From CAZPDM01 sp964585305 (GTDB taxonomy: Bacteria; Planctomycetota; Uabimicrobiia; Uabimicrobiales; JABWCH01): 61,083 nt of DNA. How positions within the stretch are numbered: the first letter of the stretch is position 1; each line of letters starts with the position of its first letter. Location: positions 1-61,083 of the forward strand of contig CAZPDM010000017.1 in NCBI GenBank assembly GCA_964585305.1, read 5' to 3'. A model generated the notes under the pieces. The model worked only from the letters and a program-made list of their open reading frames with translations, had not been told where the DNA came from and searched no databases. The position numbers and the translations under genes are program-made. Below are positions 42,010 through 51,047 of the stretch, in pieces.

Positions 42010-42666
42010 ATGCAAATCAATATTGCTCCTTCTATTTTATCTGCAGATTTTGCAAGGCTTAAAGAAGAAATTGACAAAGTTGCTCAAGGTGGTGCAGATT
42101 GGATTCATGTTGATGTGATGGATGGTCATTTTGTTCCCAATCTTACTATTGGTGCATGTGTTGTTGAATCAATACGTAAGGTTACTTCATTACCTTTGGA
42201 TGTTCACTTAATGATTACAAATCCAGAAAAATACTGGAAAGATTTTGCCAATGCAGGTAGTGATTACATTACATTTCATCAGGAAACTGTCTCTCATCCA
42301 GAAACTCTTATTCAAAATATCCATGATGCTCATATTAAAGTCGGTATGTCAGTGCGGCCTAATACACCGATTTCAACTATTTTTCCTTATCTTAAAAATT
42401 TAGATTTAGTGTTAATTATGTCAGTTGAACCTGGCTTTGGTGGTCAGAAATTTCAACCACAAGTTTTATCTAAAGTTTCTGAATTGCGGCAAAAAGAAGA
42501 TTGTCCCCAATATATTAGCATAGATGGAGGAATCAATTTTGATACAGCTCCATTAGCTGTACAAGCAGGCGTAAATGTATTAGTAGCTGGCTCTGCTATT
42601 TTTCATGCAACAGACGCTGGTAAAAAAGTACAAGAATTAAGAGAAAAAATATCTTTAAAAAAATAA
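42010..42666 (+). CDS. rpe: Ribulose-phosphate 3-epimerase
   Basis: Rpe interconverts ribulose-5-P and xylulose-5-P in the pentose phosphate pathway. The 218-residue TIM barrel has the family signatures 'IAPSILSADFARLKEEI', 'DWIHVDVMDGHFVPNLTIG', 'LDVHLMITNPEKY', 'IMSVEPGFGGQKFQP' and 'ISIDGGINFDTAPLAV'. The metal-binding His and Asp of the 'HVDVMDGHF' and 'DVHLM' strands are intact. nnrD starts 12 nt downstream, and two signalling genes follow in the same run. Confidence 0.97.
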   Translation: MQINIAPSILSADFARLKEEIDKVAQGGADWIHVDVMDGHFVPNLTIGACVVESIRKVTSLPLDVHLMITNPEKYWKDFANAGSDYITFHQETVSHPETLIQNIHDAHIKVGMSVRPNTPISTIFPYLKNLDLVLIMSVEPGFGGQKFQPQVLSKVSELRQKEDCPQYISIDGGINFDTAPLAVQAGVNVLVAGSAIFHATDAGKKVQELREKISLKK

Positions 42667-42678
42667 AAAATTAAAAAT

Positions 42679-43566
42679 ATGATGGAACAAATTACTGAAA
42701 TTCGCAAAATTCCTGTACGAGATCGAAATTCTCATAAAGGAGATTTTGGAAGAGTTTTAATTTTAGCAGGTTCGCAAGGAATGGTTGGGGCTGCCTGTCT
42801 TGCTACCGAAGCCTGTCTTCGTACCGGAGCAGGTCTTGTAACATTAGGGATTCCGAAATCTTTGTTGCCTATTGTGCAGGCAAAATTAACCTGTGCCATG
42901 ACAAAAGGCTTTTCCGAAACATTTGAGCAAACTTTTCATGAAAATGCTCTGGATGAAATATTATCTTTTGCTCAAAAAATTGATGTTATTGCATTAGGGC
43001 CTGGAATTTCACAACATCCCAGCACTCAAAAACTTGTTCATCAATTGATGTTACATTGGAATAAACCGTTAGTTTTAGATGCGGATGCTTTAAACAATCT
43101 TGTTTCTCATGCAGATTTACTGCAACAGCGAACAGGCATTACTATTATAACTCCTCATCCTGGAGAATTTGGACGACTTACTCAAAAAACATCTTCTGAA
43201 ATCTTAGAAAATAAAATTGATTTGGCTGGAGAATTTTCACGTGGACATCGTTGTATTGTTGTGTTAAAATTTGCTCGAACAATTGTTACAGATGGAGCCC
43301 ATTTTTTTATCAATACAACGGGAAATCCCGGAATGGCGACCGGCGGAAGTGGAGATGTACTTACTGGCGTAATTGCAGGTCTTTTAGCACAAAACTTCTC
43401 TGCTTGGGAAGCTGCATCTATAGGAGTATGGGCTCACGGATGCGCAGGAGATTTGGCTGCCAATGAAATTGGCGAAATGGGGTTGATTGCCTCGGATTTG
43501 ATTCCCCAATTACCTAAAGTTTGGAAAACTTTGCAACAGGTCTTTTACAACAAGACAGCTAAATGA
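42679..43566 (+). CDS. nnrD: ADP/ATP-dependent NAD(P)H-hydrate dehydratase (YjeF C-terminal type)
   Basis: NnrD repairs the S-form of hydrated NAD(P)H. The 295 residues cover the ribokinase-like C-terminal YjeF domain only: 'HKGDFGRVLILAGSQGMVGA', 'ALGPGISQHPSTQKLVH', 'LDADALNNL', 'ITPHPGEFGRLT' and 'NPGMATGGSGDVLTGVIAGL', which is the active-site Gly/Asp block. The N-terminal epimerase (NnrE) domain that is often fused is absent. ATG at 42682 is an alternative start; no clear Shine-Dalgarno helps decide. Confidence 0.94.
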   Translation: MMEQITEIRKIPVRDRNSHKGDFGRVLILAGSQGMVGAACLATEACLRTGAGLVTLGIPKSLLPIVQAKLTCAMTKGFSETFEQTFHENALDEILSFAQKIDVIALGPGISQHPSTQKLVHQLMLHWNKPLVLDADALNNLVSHADLLQQRTGITIITPHPGEFGRLTQKTSSEILENKIDLAGEFSRGHRCIVVLKFARTIVTDGAHFFINTTGNPGMATGGSGDVLTGVIAGLLAQNFSAWEAASIGVWAHGCAGDLAANEIGEMGLIASDLIPQLPKVWKTLQQVFYNKTAK

Positions 43567-43602
43567 TCTTTTGCGACATCATAACGATAGGAGGTAAAAA
43601 TA

Positions 43603-44802
43603 ATGCCCATCTCAGATAAAATTTTCCAGAAGTATGCTATTCGTAAAGAATATCTTACAGAGGAATTACTTGAAAAATGTAAAATTTTACAACGTGAGCC
43701 TGGCATTTATCATAATAAACCTTTATCAGAAATTGCTGTCGATTTACATTGGCTTAATCCTTCTCAACTCGATGCTATTATTGCAAAAGCAAAACAAAAA
43801 TTGATTTTTGGTGGTTATCGAATATGTAAAATTTTAGGAGAAGGTGGTTTGGCTATGGTTTATTTAGCCGAACAATTGCGAATGAAACGTTATGTTGCGC
43901 TTAAAGTTTTATATGCCCGATGGATGGAAGACTCTGAATTCCGCAGACGATTTGTTTTGGAAGCCCGTATTGTAGGAACGCTTTCTCATCCCAATTTGAT
44001 CCAAGTTTATGATATGGGATACGATCAACGCAGATATTTTTTTTCTATGGAATATGTTCATGGAGATACAGTAGAACAAATCATTCAAAGAGATAAAAGA
44101 ATTCCTTTAAAAGAATCTCTTAATATATGTTCGCAAATGTTGGAAGCTCTGCAATATATATGGAGTAAAAATTTAGTGCATCGAGATATAAAGCCAAGTA
44201 ATATCATCATCAATGAAAATAATGTTGCAAAATTAAGCGATTTTGGTTTTGTAAAAACCAAACTTGAAGGAAAGTTTTATAGCAATGATTCAACCATTGG
44301 AACTCCGGATTATATGTCTCCTGAACAAGCTATGGGGAAAATAGATTTGGACTATCGTAGCGATATTTATTCGTTGGGTGCTACCCTATATCATATGTGT
44401 ACAGGCGAAGTTCCTTTTAATGGAACAGAATCTAATGTTATTCAACAGCATCTTGATGCACAAATTGTTTCTCCTTGTTCTTTAGTTCCGGAATTACCTA
44501 ATGGATTTGCTGTGATTATTGAAAAAATGATGGCAAAAGATCCGCAAGATCGTTACCAGAGCTATCAGGAACTCAAACGAGATTTTGATCTTTTACTTAA
44601 TGATCAATCTCCTCAGCAAGAACCTTTGGAAGCCGGAAGATCAAGGGTTGCCCGTTGTGATGATTATTTAGGAAAATATGCACAAACTATTGTAAGCAGC
44701 TTAAAACAAAAAATTAAACAATTGCAACATCGAGAATATTTTTATCAGATCATTATAACAATACTTAGTATCTTACTAATTTTAATGCTTATAGTGAAAT
44801 AG
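43603..44802 (+). CDS. Ser/Thr protein kinase with C-terminal membrane anchor
   Basis: The 399-residue protein has a ~65-residue helical N-domain like that of the kinase at 9084 ('MPISDKIFQKYAIRKEYLTE'), then a full kinase domain: 'ILGEGGLAMVYLAEQ', 'VALKVLYARW', D195 in 'HRDIKPSNI', 'DFGFVKTK' and 'GTPDYMSPEQA'. A short linker and one C-terminal helix ('IIITILSILLILMLIVK') anchor it. AGGAGG lies 9 nt before the ATG. It follows nnrD by 36 nt and precedes a membrane-anchored propeller by 19 nt; that propeller is the obvious partner or substrate. Confidence 0.93.
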   Translation: MPISDKIFQKYAIRKEYLTEELLEKCKILQREPGIYHNKPLSEIAVDLHWLNPSQLDAIIAKAKQKLIFGGYRICKILGEGGLAMVYLAEQLRMKRYVALKVLYARWMEDSEFRRRFVLEARIVGTLSHPNLIQVYDMGYDQRRYFFSMEYVHGDTVEQIIQRDKRIPLKESLNICSQMLEALQYIWSKNLVHRDIKPSNIIINENNVAKLSDFGFVKTKLEGKFYSNDSTIGTPDYMSPEQAMGKIDLDYRSDIYSLGATLYHMCTGEVPFNGTESNVIQQHLDAQIVSPCSLVPELPNGFAVIIEKMMAKDPQDRYQSYQELKRDFDLLLNDQSPQQEPLEAGRSRVARCDDYLGKYAQTIVSSLKQKIKQLQHREYFYQIIITILSILLILMLIVK

Positions 44803-44821
44803 AATTTTAGGAGGCTTGGAA

Positions 44822-46924
44822 TTGAAATCAGATATTTTTTTTCGCGTTTTAGCAACTTTGATTGTGTTAGGATTGTGGTATTTAGGCATATTGGGATTGC
44901 AGAAAAATTTTTTTCTTTCAAGCAATGTAAACAAAGAAAATGAAAATTCAGCAATAAATTCTAAGCCAGCAACTCCAATCAATCCCCCTTCAAATTCTTC
45001 CATCACACAGGAAATATCTGCAAATCCCACCATAGAAAAAAATAAAATTGTTTCTTCGGAAATAGTGAAAACTGAAACTACCCTACAAACACAAATCCCT
45101 GTAAATACACAAACACAGAAAACGGCTCAAACTTCTGCCAATCTAGAAACTCCTGAAATTGCAAAGCCAACTTCTGAAGTTGTAAAGTCAGTTCCTAAAG
45201 TTGTACAACCAACTCCTGAAATTGCAAAACCAACTTCTGAAGTTGCAAAGTCAGCTCCTGAAGTTGTACAACCGACTCCTGAAATTGCAAAACCAGCGTA
45301 TATAGTTCATCCTGTTCAAATTCCTGCTGAAGTATTAGAAAATTTGCAAAATATGAAAAATACTTCTTGGTTGCCTAAAGATATGCGTATAGCCAATAAT
45401 CTTTGCAGTCTTATTTCTCCTAATTTATTTTGTCTTATTCCTAGTACAAACTATGGAATATGGGTGAATAATATTCTTACAAATAATATTTCTTTGCAAC
45501 TATGGGACATGGAAAAAGGTTTGCCTTTGGCAAATATTCCTACATCTCATACAAAGCCTATTCAACATCTTGCATTTTCTTCTCATCATTTTGGAATTAT
45601 TAGTATCAGCGAAAGTGGAGAAATTTCTCTTTGGAAGATGAAAGATCAAAAAAGCAATATTATCGCGAATTTAAAGGATAAAAATATTTATTCTTTAACA
45701 ACAGAGCAATCAAATATAGACGAAAAATCTTTATTAGAGAAAAAAATAATTGCAATCGAATCTTTTTATATGCAACCCTATCTTGCCATCGCAAACACCA
45801 ATAATCAAATAGAAATATTGAATTTGGAAGAAAATAAAATCACATCCCAAATTCACGTTAATCGTCCTATTTTGCAAATTCGTATACTTCCGAATAATAC
45901 ACAAATTTTGGTTAATATGAAAGAGCAACCTCTTGAATTATGGGATATAGCAAACAATCGTAGCATCAAAAATTATCCACAAATTCCAAATGAAAAAATA
46001 GAAATCAGCCATACTGGACAATATTGTTTAAGTTGTAAAAACACCGATTGGGCATTTTGGGAAATTACTTCTGGCAAAATTATTCAAGAAGGAAAATTGG
46101 AATTAGAGATTCTTTCTCAATCAAATTTGTTGTTTTCCCAAGATATGAAATATGCCGCGGGAATTACCAAAAGTGGAAATTTTTATTCCTGGAATATCAT
46201 CAGCAAAGAACCTAAAAGTATGTTGCCAGGAACATATAAACAAATATGGCTACAGCAACAAAAATGTGTTATGGTAAATAAAGATGGCTATATTCAAACA
46301 GTTCTCTTAAATGACGGAGAGCTTTCTAACGAAAAACTTTATCATATCACAGCATATACATATAGCAATGATGGAAAATATTTTGCAATAGGCTATCATA
46401 CTGGCCAAATTAAAATTTTTGAAGAAAATGGAAATCTTTGGAAAACATTAGGCTCAGCAAAAAAAGATGATGGAATAGATGAAGATGTTGGGCATTTTGT
46501 GGCTATTAGTGATATGCAATTTTCTGAAAATGGCTATTTACTTTCTGGAGATATAGGAGGAAAGTTAATCCAATGGGAATTAAAAACAGCCAGTGAATAT
46601 CAAACACAAAAACTTTCTGATGCAATACAATGTGTTGCTATCTCTAAAAATGCTAAATATTTATTAGCAAGTGTTGGAAATAGTGCATATATTTATAGCG
46701 ACGAAAAAAATCAACCAAGTTTACTATCATGTCGGGGAACATTTCTTTCTCTTGCTATTTCTTTACCGCAAGCTAAAATTTACGCGCTTGCACAAGAACA
46801 GAAAGAAACCGTGCTTTATACTAGTGAAATACGTAATGAACAAAAGCGTAAGACTCCTTTTTTAGGATATCCAATTTTAGTCTTACAAGGTAATAATGAA
46901 ATACTTATAGAAAGCCAAAAATAA
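44822..46924 (+). CDS. Membrane-anchored WD40-like propeller protein (TTG start)
   Basis: I choose TTG at 44822: AGGAGG (44809-44814) is 7 nt upstream, whereas the TTG at 44816 would be 1 nt away. The 700 residues begin with one membrane helix ('FRVLATLIVLGLWYLGILGL'), then a ~150-residue Pro/Thr/Glu-rich stalk with 21-residue repeats. A beta-propeller follows (~180-700; 'LQLWDMEKGLPLANIP', 'SISESGEISLWKMKDQ', 'HFVAISDMQFSENGYLL', 'GGKLIQWELKT'). The topology places the propeller outside the cytoplasm if the helix is uncleaved. Its 19-nt gap to the kinase gene suggests a joint function. Confidence 0.8.
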   Translation: MKSDIFFRVLATLIVLGLWYLGILGLQKNFFLSSNVNKENENSAINSKPATPINPPSNSSITQEISANPTIEKNKIVSSEIVKTETTLQTQIPVNTQTQKTAQTSANLETPEIAKPTSEVVKSVPKVVQPTPEIAKPTSEVAKSAPEVVQPTPEIAKPAYIVHPVQIPAEVLENLQNMKNTSWLPKDMRIANNLCSLISPNLFCLIPSTNYGIWVNNILTNNISLQLWDMEKGLPLANIPTSHTKPIQHLAFSSHHFGIISISESGEISLWKMKDQKSNIIANLKDKNIYSLTTEQSNIDEKSLLEKKIIAIESFYMQPYLAIANTNNQIEILNLEENKITSQIHVNRPILQIRILPNNTQILVNMKEQPLELWDIANNRSIKNYPQIPNEKIEISHTGQYCLSCKNTDWAFWEITSGKIIQEGKLELEILSQSNLLFSQDMKYAAGITKSGNFYSWNIISKEPKSMLPGTYKQIWLQQQKCVMVNKDGYIQTVLLNDGELSNEKLYHITAYTYSNDGKYFAIGYHTGQIKIFEENGNLWKTLGSAKKDDGIDEDVGHFVAISDMQFSENGYLLSGDIGGKLIQWELKTASEYQTQKLSDAIQCVAISKNAKYLLASVGNSAYIYSDEKNQPSLLSCRGTFLSLAISLPQAKIYALAQEQKETVLYTSEIRNEQKRKTPFLGYPILVLQGNNEILIESQK
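45149..45295 (+). repeat. 63-bp in-frame tandem repeats (Pro-rich stalk)
   Basis: Two 63-bp units (45149-45211 and 45212-45274) and a 21-bp partial third encode 21-residue units starting TPEIAKPTSEV and ending VVQP. They form a flexible stalk between membrane helix and propeller. Confidence 0.85.
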
Positions 46925-46947
46925 AATAGAATGTTCTAATTTTTGCC

Positions 46948-46978
46948 TTGATTTTTTAGGTTTTCTTGCTAGTATAAC
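46948..46978 (+). promoter_or_regulatory. Promoter candidate of valS
   Basis: TTGATT is followed by TGCTAGTATAAC. Either TAGTAT (16-bp spacer, extended -10 TGC) or TATAAC (19-bp spacer) could serve as -10, ~57 bp before the start. Confidence 0.45.
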
Positions 46979-47032
46979 TGTTAAATTAAAGTTAAAACTC
47001 CGCATTTTATCATGCGAAAGGATTGTTTTTTT

Positions 47033-49876
47033 ATGAATTCGTATTCTCCACAAGAAATCGAATCTAAATGGTATAAGTTTTGGGAAGAAAATAAATATTT
47101 TCACTCTACTCCTGATCAAAGAGAGCATTATTCCATTGTAATTCCTCCTCCTAATGTTACAGGAGCATTGCATTTAGGTCATGCTTTAAATAATAGCATC
47201 CAAGATGTTTTAATTCGGTTTCACCGGATGCTAGGTTATAATGCGTGCTGGATTCCAGGAACTGATCATGCAGGTATTGCAACACAGTCAGTTGTGGAAC
47301 GAGAACTTTTTAAAAAAGAAAATAAAACTCGGCACGATATTGGTCGACAAGCTTTGTTAGATCGTATCTGGAAGTGGAAAGAAAATTACGGCAACAGAAT
47401 TATTGACCAACTCAAAAAACTAGGCTGTTCTTGTGATTGGGATCGTACTTGTTTTACTATGGACGAACACCTTTCTCATGCAGTTCGTGTTGTATTTTTA
47501 AAGCTGTTTCAAGAAGGTTTGATCTATCGTGGAAAACGCCTAATTAACTGGTGTCCTGGATGCCGCACAGCATTATCTAATGATGAGCTGGTTTATCATG
47601 ATGTTTCTGCCCATCTTTGGTATATTCGTTATCCTGTCAAAGGAACTAGTGAATATATCACTGTTGCTACAACTCGTCCTGAAACAATGCTGGGCGATAC
47701 AGCAGTAGCCGTTAACTCCCAAGATCCGAGATACCAACATCTCATTGGAAAAACCTGTATCCTGCCAATTTTAGAACGCGAAATTCCAATTGTTGCAGAC
47801 GATTTGTTAGCCGATCCACAAAAAGGAACGGGTGCTGTTAAAGTTACTCCTGGCCATGATCCCAATGATTATGCCTGTGGACTTCGCAATCACTTACCTA
47901 TGATTAGCATTTTAAATGAAGATGGCACTCTTAACAGCAATGCTGGAAAATATCAAGGTCTTAAAGTAATGGATGCTCGCGGAAAAGTTGTCGCAGAGCT
48001 AAAAGAAAAAGAATTGCTTGTCAAAATTGAGCCTATTCAACATCCTGTTGCGCATTGCTATCGTAGTGATGATGTTGTTGAGCCTTTTCTATCTGATCAA
48101 TGGTTTGTAAAAATGGCTCCGTTAGTCGAAATGGCAAGGAAAGTAGTTTTAGATAAAGAAACCATTTTCTTTCCTCCAAAACGAGAAGAAGAATATTTAC
48201 GTTGGCTGGATCAAACTCCTGATTGGTGTATTTCCCGGCAAATTTGGTGGGGACATCGTATTCCTATCTGGTATTGCCGAGATTGTAATCCAGATATTGA
48301 ACTGACCGCAAATGGCGAACCTATTCGCATTCCGGGAACTGCTCTTCCAATATTACCGGACGTCAATAATCCTAATCATTCTCCCCAGCATTGTCCTAAA
48401 TGTCAAAGTAAAAATTTAGTGCAAGATCCAGATGTTCTTGATACATGGTTTTCTTCTCAATTGTGGCCGCTTAGTACATTTGGTTGGCCAGATGAAACCA
48501 AAGATTTAGAATATTACTATCCGACTAATGTTCTAGTAACAGCACGCGATATTATTGCTCTTTGGGTCGCACGTATGGTAATGATGGGCATGAAATTTCT
48601 TGGCAAAAAGCCATTTAGCAATGTTTTTATTACAGGCACTATACAAGATGAAAATGGCGATATTATGTCAAAATCCCGTGGCAATGGTTTTGATCCTGTC
48701 AAAATTATTGAAGGTGGAGTTGAACATATTCGCGGAAAAGAACCGCTAGGAAATATTCCTGCCGAACGTGTAGAACACTATCCCATGTATGGTTGCGACG
48801 CATTGCGATTTGGTCTAATGTCCATGACATCCGGCGGACAAGATATTCGTATTTTGGTACATCGCAAAGAACGCACAGAAGAAAAAGATACACTTAAACA
48901 TTATGATGTTGAAATTCCATTGTTCGAAGAAGGAAAACGCTTTTGCAATAAAATTTGGCAAGCCGCACATGGAGTCATTTTCCGCAATTGTGAAAAACTA
49001 CAACGAACTGAATTAAATTCGGCCTATCTTGAAGATATTTGGTTGATGGATTTGCTTCATCATGTTGTTAGCGATGCTACAGAACAACTAAAATCCTATC
49101 GCATTGGTGATATGTGCAACACTCTATATCATTTCTTCTGGGATGATTTTTGCTCGTGGTATTTGGAAATCGCAAAACCAAGATTATGGGGTGAACAAGG
49201 CGAAGAAAGCAAGCGTTATGCTCAAACAATGCTTGTTGAAACCTTGGAAACATTCCTTAAACTCATGCACCCAATTATGCCATTTGTTACTGAAGAACTT
49301 TGGCAAAATTTACACACTGCTCTTGGAGACAACCCTTCAGTCAAATCCTGTATGCTCATGCAATGGCCTAATGCGCAGCAATTCCCACAAAATGCAAATG
49401 TTCGAGAAGCTGTCGATATAGCACGTGAGATTATTTCTTCTATCAATAATATTCGCTCTGAACAAAAACTCAAACCTGGTCAAAAGCTTCCATTAGCAAT
49501 CTTAGTAAGCGAAAATGAAAAAAGACTATCTAGCTTAGAACCTCTTTTTACAGGCATTTGCCGTCTTGGTAAAGCAGAAAAAATTGAAAGCAAAACTAGC
49601 TATGAAAAACCAAGTCATACAGCAACTCGCTTAATTAAAGATGTTTCAATTTATATTCCTTTGGAAGGAGTTATTGATTTCGAAAAAGAACGTCAGAAAC
49701 TTCAAAAAGAAATCACTAAACTTCAACAACAAATCGATCAAATCGAAGCAAAACTTTCAAATCAGGAATATATCAGTAAAGCACCTGCTAATGTAGTAAC
49801 TCGTGAGCGTGATCGACAGAATGAATTTAAAAAGAGTTTATTACAGTTGCAACAAGAATTGCAATCTTTCTTATAA
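47033..49876 (+). CDS. valS: Valyl-tRNA synthetase
   Basis: I start at 47033, which has AAAGGA upstream; an ATG at 47012 lacks a site. This 947-residue class I synthetase charges tRNA(Val). Visible are the HIGH motif in 'PPPNVTGALHLGHALNNSIQ', editing-domain blocks 'TTRPETMLGDTAVAV' and 'GTGAVKVTPGHDPND', and a KMSKS-like 'DIMSKSRGNGFDPVKI'. A C-terminal coiled-coil arm (~870-947; 'FEKERQKLQKEITKLQQQID') is typical of ValS. 'WWGHRIPIWYC' with Cys pairs follows the usual pattern. Confidence 0.97.
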   Translation: MNSYSPQEIESKWYKFWEENKYFHSTPDQREHYSIVIPPPNVTGALHLGHALNNSIQDVLIRFHRMLGYNACWIPGTDHAGIATQSVVERELFKKENKTRHDIGRQALLDRIWKWKENYGNRIIDQLKKLGCSCDWDRTCFTMDEHLSHAVRVVFLKLFQEGLIYRGKRLINWCPGCRTALSNDELVYHDVSAHLWYIRYPVKGTSEYITVATTRPETMLGDTAVAVNSQDPRYQHLIGKTCILPILEREIPIVADDLLADPQKGTGAVKVTPGHDPNDYACGLRNHLPMISILNEDGTLNSNAGKYQGLKVMDARGKVVAELKEKELLVKIEPIQHPVAHCYRSDDVVEPFLSDQWFVKMAPLVEMARKVVLDKETIFFPPKREEEYLRWLDQTPDWCISRQIWWGHRIPIWYCRDCNPDIELTANGEPIRIPGTALPILPDVNNPNHSPQHCPKCQSKNLVQDPDVLDTWFSSQLWPLSTFGWPDETKDLEYYYPTNVLVTARDIIALWVARMVMMGMKFLGKKPFSNVFITGTIQDENGDIMSKSRGNGFDPVKIIEGGVEHIRGKEPLGNIPAERVEHYPMYGCDALRFGLMSMTSGGQDIRILVHRKERTEEKDTLKHYDVEIPLFEEGKRFCNKIWQAAHGVIFRNCEKLQRTELNSAYLEDIWLMDLLHHVVSDATEQLKSYRIGDMCNTLYHFFWDDFCSWYLEIAKPRLWGEQGEESKRYAQTMLVETLETFLKLMHPIMPFVTEELWQNLHTALGDNPSVKSCMLMQWPNAQQFPQNANVREAVDIAREIISSINNIRSEQKLKPGQKLPLAILVSENEKRLSSLEPLFTGICRLGKAEKIESKTSYEKPSHTATRLIKDVSIYIPLEGVIDFEKERQKLQKEITKLQQQIDQIEAKLSNQEYISKAPANVVTRERDRQNEFKKSLLQLQQELQSFL

Positions 49877-49901
49877 TTTTGTCTTTATTTACAATTGCTA
49901 A

Positions 49902-49979
49902 GAAATTAGCAAGCAACTTAAAAAATAATTTCCTAAAAAATAAGTAGGAGCATGGATGCCATTGCTCCTACAAGTTATT
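49902..49979 (+). terminator. Two hairpins after valS
   Basis: TTGCTAA-GAAA-TTAGCAA (49902-49919, GAAA tetraloop) is followed by a second hairpin with arms TAGGAGCA and TGCTCCTA (49945-49952 and 49963-49970). Flanking A/T sequences (AAATAA...TTATTT) extend the second stem. T-runs are weak, so the set may be a terminator or the leader of the macro-domain gene. Confidence 0.5.
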
Positions 49980-49994
49980 TAAGAAAGGTACAAT

Positions 49995-50501
49995 ATGAAA
50001 GATCGAATTGGCCTTATCCAAGGCGATATTTGTGCCATCAATGTCGATGCAATTATATGTCATGCAAATACCGAATTGGAGACGGAAGATCCGATTACCC
50101 GTCAAATTTTTCAAGCCGGTGGGGAAGACATTATCGAAGAATGCGATCGTCTGACTGGATTACAAAAAGGAAAGGCTGTTGTAACTACAGCTGGAAAACT
50201 TCGAACAAAACATCTGATTCATGCTATCATCAACGAATCCAAAGAAGAAAGCAATGAAGAAGAGCTTATGGCTACTATAAGAGAAGCTTTCCAGGTTGCC
50301 AAACAAAATGGCTTTAGAACAGTAGCACTTCCTTTGATCGGTCAGAATGATGAAATCCCTGTAAAACGTGCTGCAGAACTTCTATTAACAGAAGTAAAAA
50401 AGCATTTTGACGGGCATAGTTGTGTAGAGAAAATTATTTTTGTTGTTACTGAAGATTATCATTATGACGCGCTTGAAGAAGCCATTCGTCAAGTGCAATA
50501 A
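49995..50501 (+). CDS. Divergent macro-domain protein
   Basis: The 168 residues follow the macro fold: 'IGLIQGDICAINVDAIICHA' (GDI...DAIvnaAN equivalent), 'GLQKGKAVVTTAGKLRTKHL' followed by 'IHAIINES', and 'NGFRTVALPLIG'. Macro domains bind ADP-ribose, and many remove it from proteins or O-acetyl-ADP-ribose. Here the usual AN...GGGVD loop is 'ANTELETEDPITRQIF', so the catalytic glycine loop is lost; binding without hydrolysis is possible. AAAGG precedes the start. It stands between valS and a lone receiver domain with no toxin partner visible. Confidence 0.82.
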   Translation: MKDRIGLIQGDICAINVDAIICHANTELETEDPITRQIFQAGGEDIIEECDRLTGLQKGKAVVTTAGKLRTKHLIHAIINESKEESNEEELMATIREAFQVAKQNGFRTVALPLIGQNDEIPVKRAAELLLTEVKKHFDGHSCVEKIIFVVTEDYHYDALEEAIRQVQ

Positions 50502-50544
50502 AGAGAGTAGTTGTTTTTATTTACATTAAATTTAAATTTTACAA

Positions 50545-50563
50545 CCATACTTTAAAAGTATGG
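50545..50563. repeat. 19-bp palindrome CCATACTT-TAA-AAGTATGG
   Basis: Eight-base arms pair perfectly in the intergenic region between the macro and receiver genes. No T-run follows on the plus strand. It could be an operator for the receiver gene ~65 bp downstream, or a weak terminator. Confidence 0.45.
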
Positions 50564-50625
50564 CCAATTATAACTACGTTCACGTAATCAAATATTATGG
50601 GAACAAAAAATAAACGAGGATAGCA

Positions 50626-50991
50626 ATGAGTGATATCCTAATTGTCGAAAATGATCAAAAAGTCATCAATATTTTACAACAAATTTTAGCTCGAAATGGA
50701 TTCACAACAACTGGCACATTAGATGGAAATAAAGCTATCGAACTTTGCCATCAGAATCCTAATTTTGAGCTAGTGATGATAGATTTTGCTCTTAAAGAAA
50801 TCTCAGCGGATTCTTTAATCAAAGATATTTTTCAATTACGTCCTTATATAAAAATGATCATTACTGCGGAAACAGGAGATGATCCAAATTTAGACGCCTG
50901 GTTAAAGAAACCGAATACATATTTCTTAAAAAAACCTTATGATACAAAAGATTTAACAAAGCTAATTCGAGATATGGCGCAATCTTGGTAG
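50626..50991 (+). CDS. Stand-alone response regulator receiver domain
   Basis: The 121 residues are one REC domain: acidic pocket 'VENDQ' near residue 9, phosphoacceptor D53 in 'VMIDFALKE', Thr in 'MIITAETGD', and the conserved Lys in 'FLKKPYD'. There is no output domain, as in CheY or Spo0F. GAGGA lies upstream of the ATG. No histidine kinase is nearby; the chemoreceptor at 33391 is remote. It probably relays phosphate within a phosphorelay. Confidence 0.92.
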   Translation: MSDILIVENDQKVINILQQILARNGFTTTGTLDGNKAIELCHQNPNFELVMIDFALKEISADSLIKDIFQLRPYIKMIITAETGDDPNLDAWLKKPNTYFLKKPYDTKDLTKLIRDMAQSW

Positions 50992-51010
50992 AAATTTAAG
51001 CAAAAAAAAA

Positions 51011-51035
51011 CTCCGCCAAAAGTTTTTTGGCGGAG
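51011..51035 (-). terminator. Intrinsic terminator of the PEPCK-like gene
   Basis: CTCCGCCAAAA and TTTTGGCGGAG pair perfectly around a 3-base loop. A run of nine A on the plus strand gives a T-run for leftward transcripts, so it mainly serves the minus-strand gene. Confidence 0.88.
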
Positions 51036-51047
51036 AAAAAATAATTT

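Noticed and set aside
49952..50257. Overlapping plus-strand frame rich in Cys and Arg over the macro-domain gene
   Set aside because: Composition is that of an out-of-frame reading; the macro-domain frame has clear family motifs and a ribosome site.
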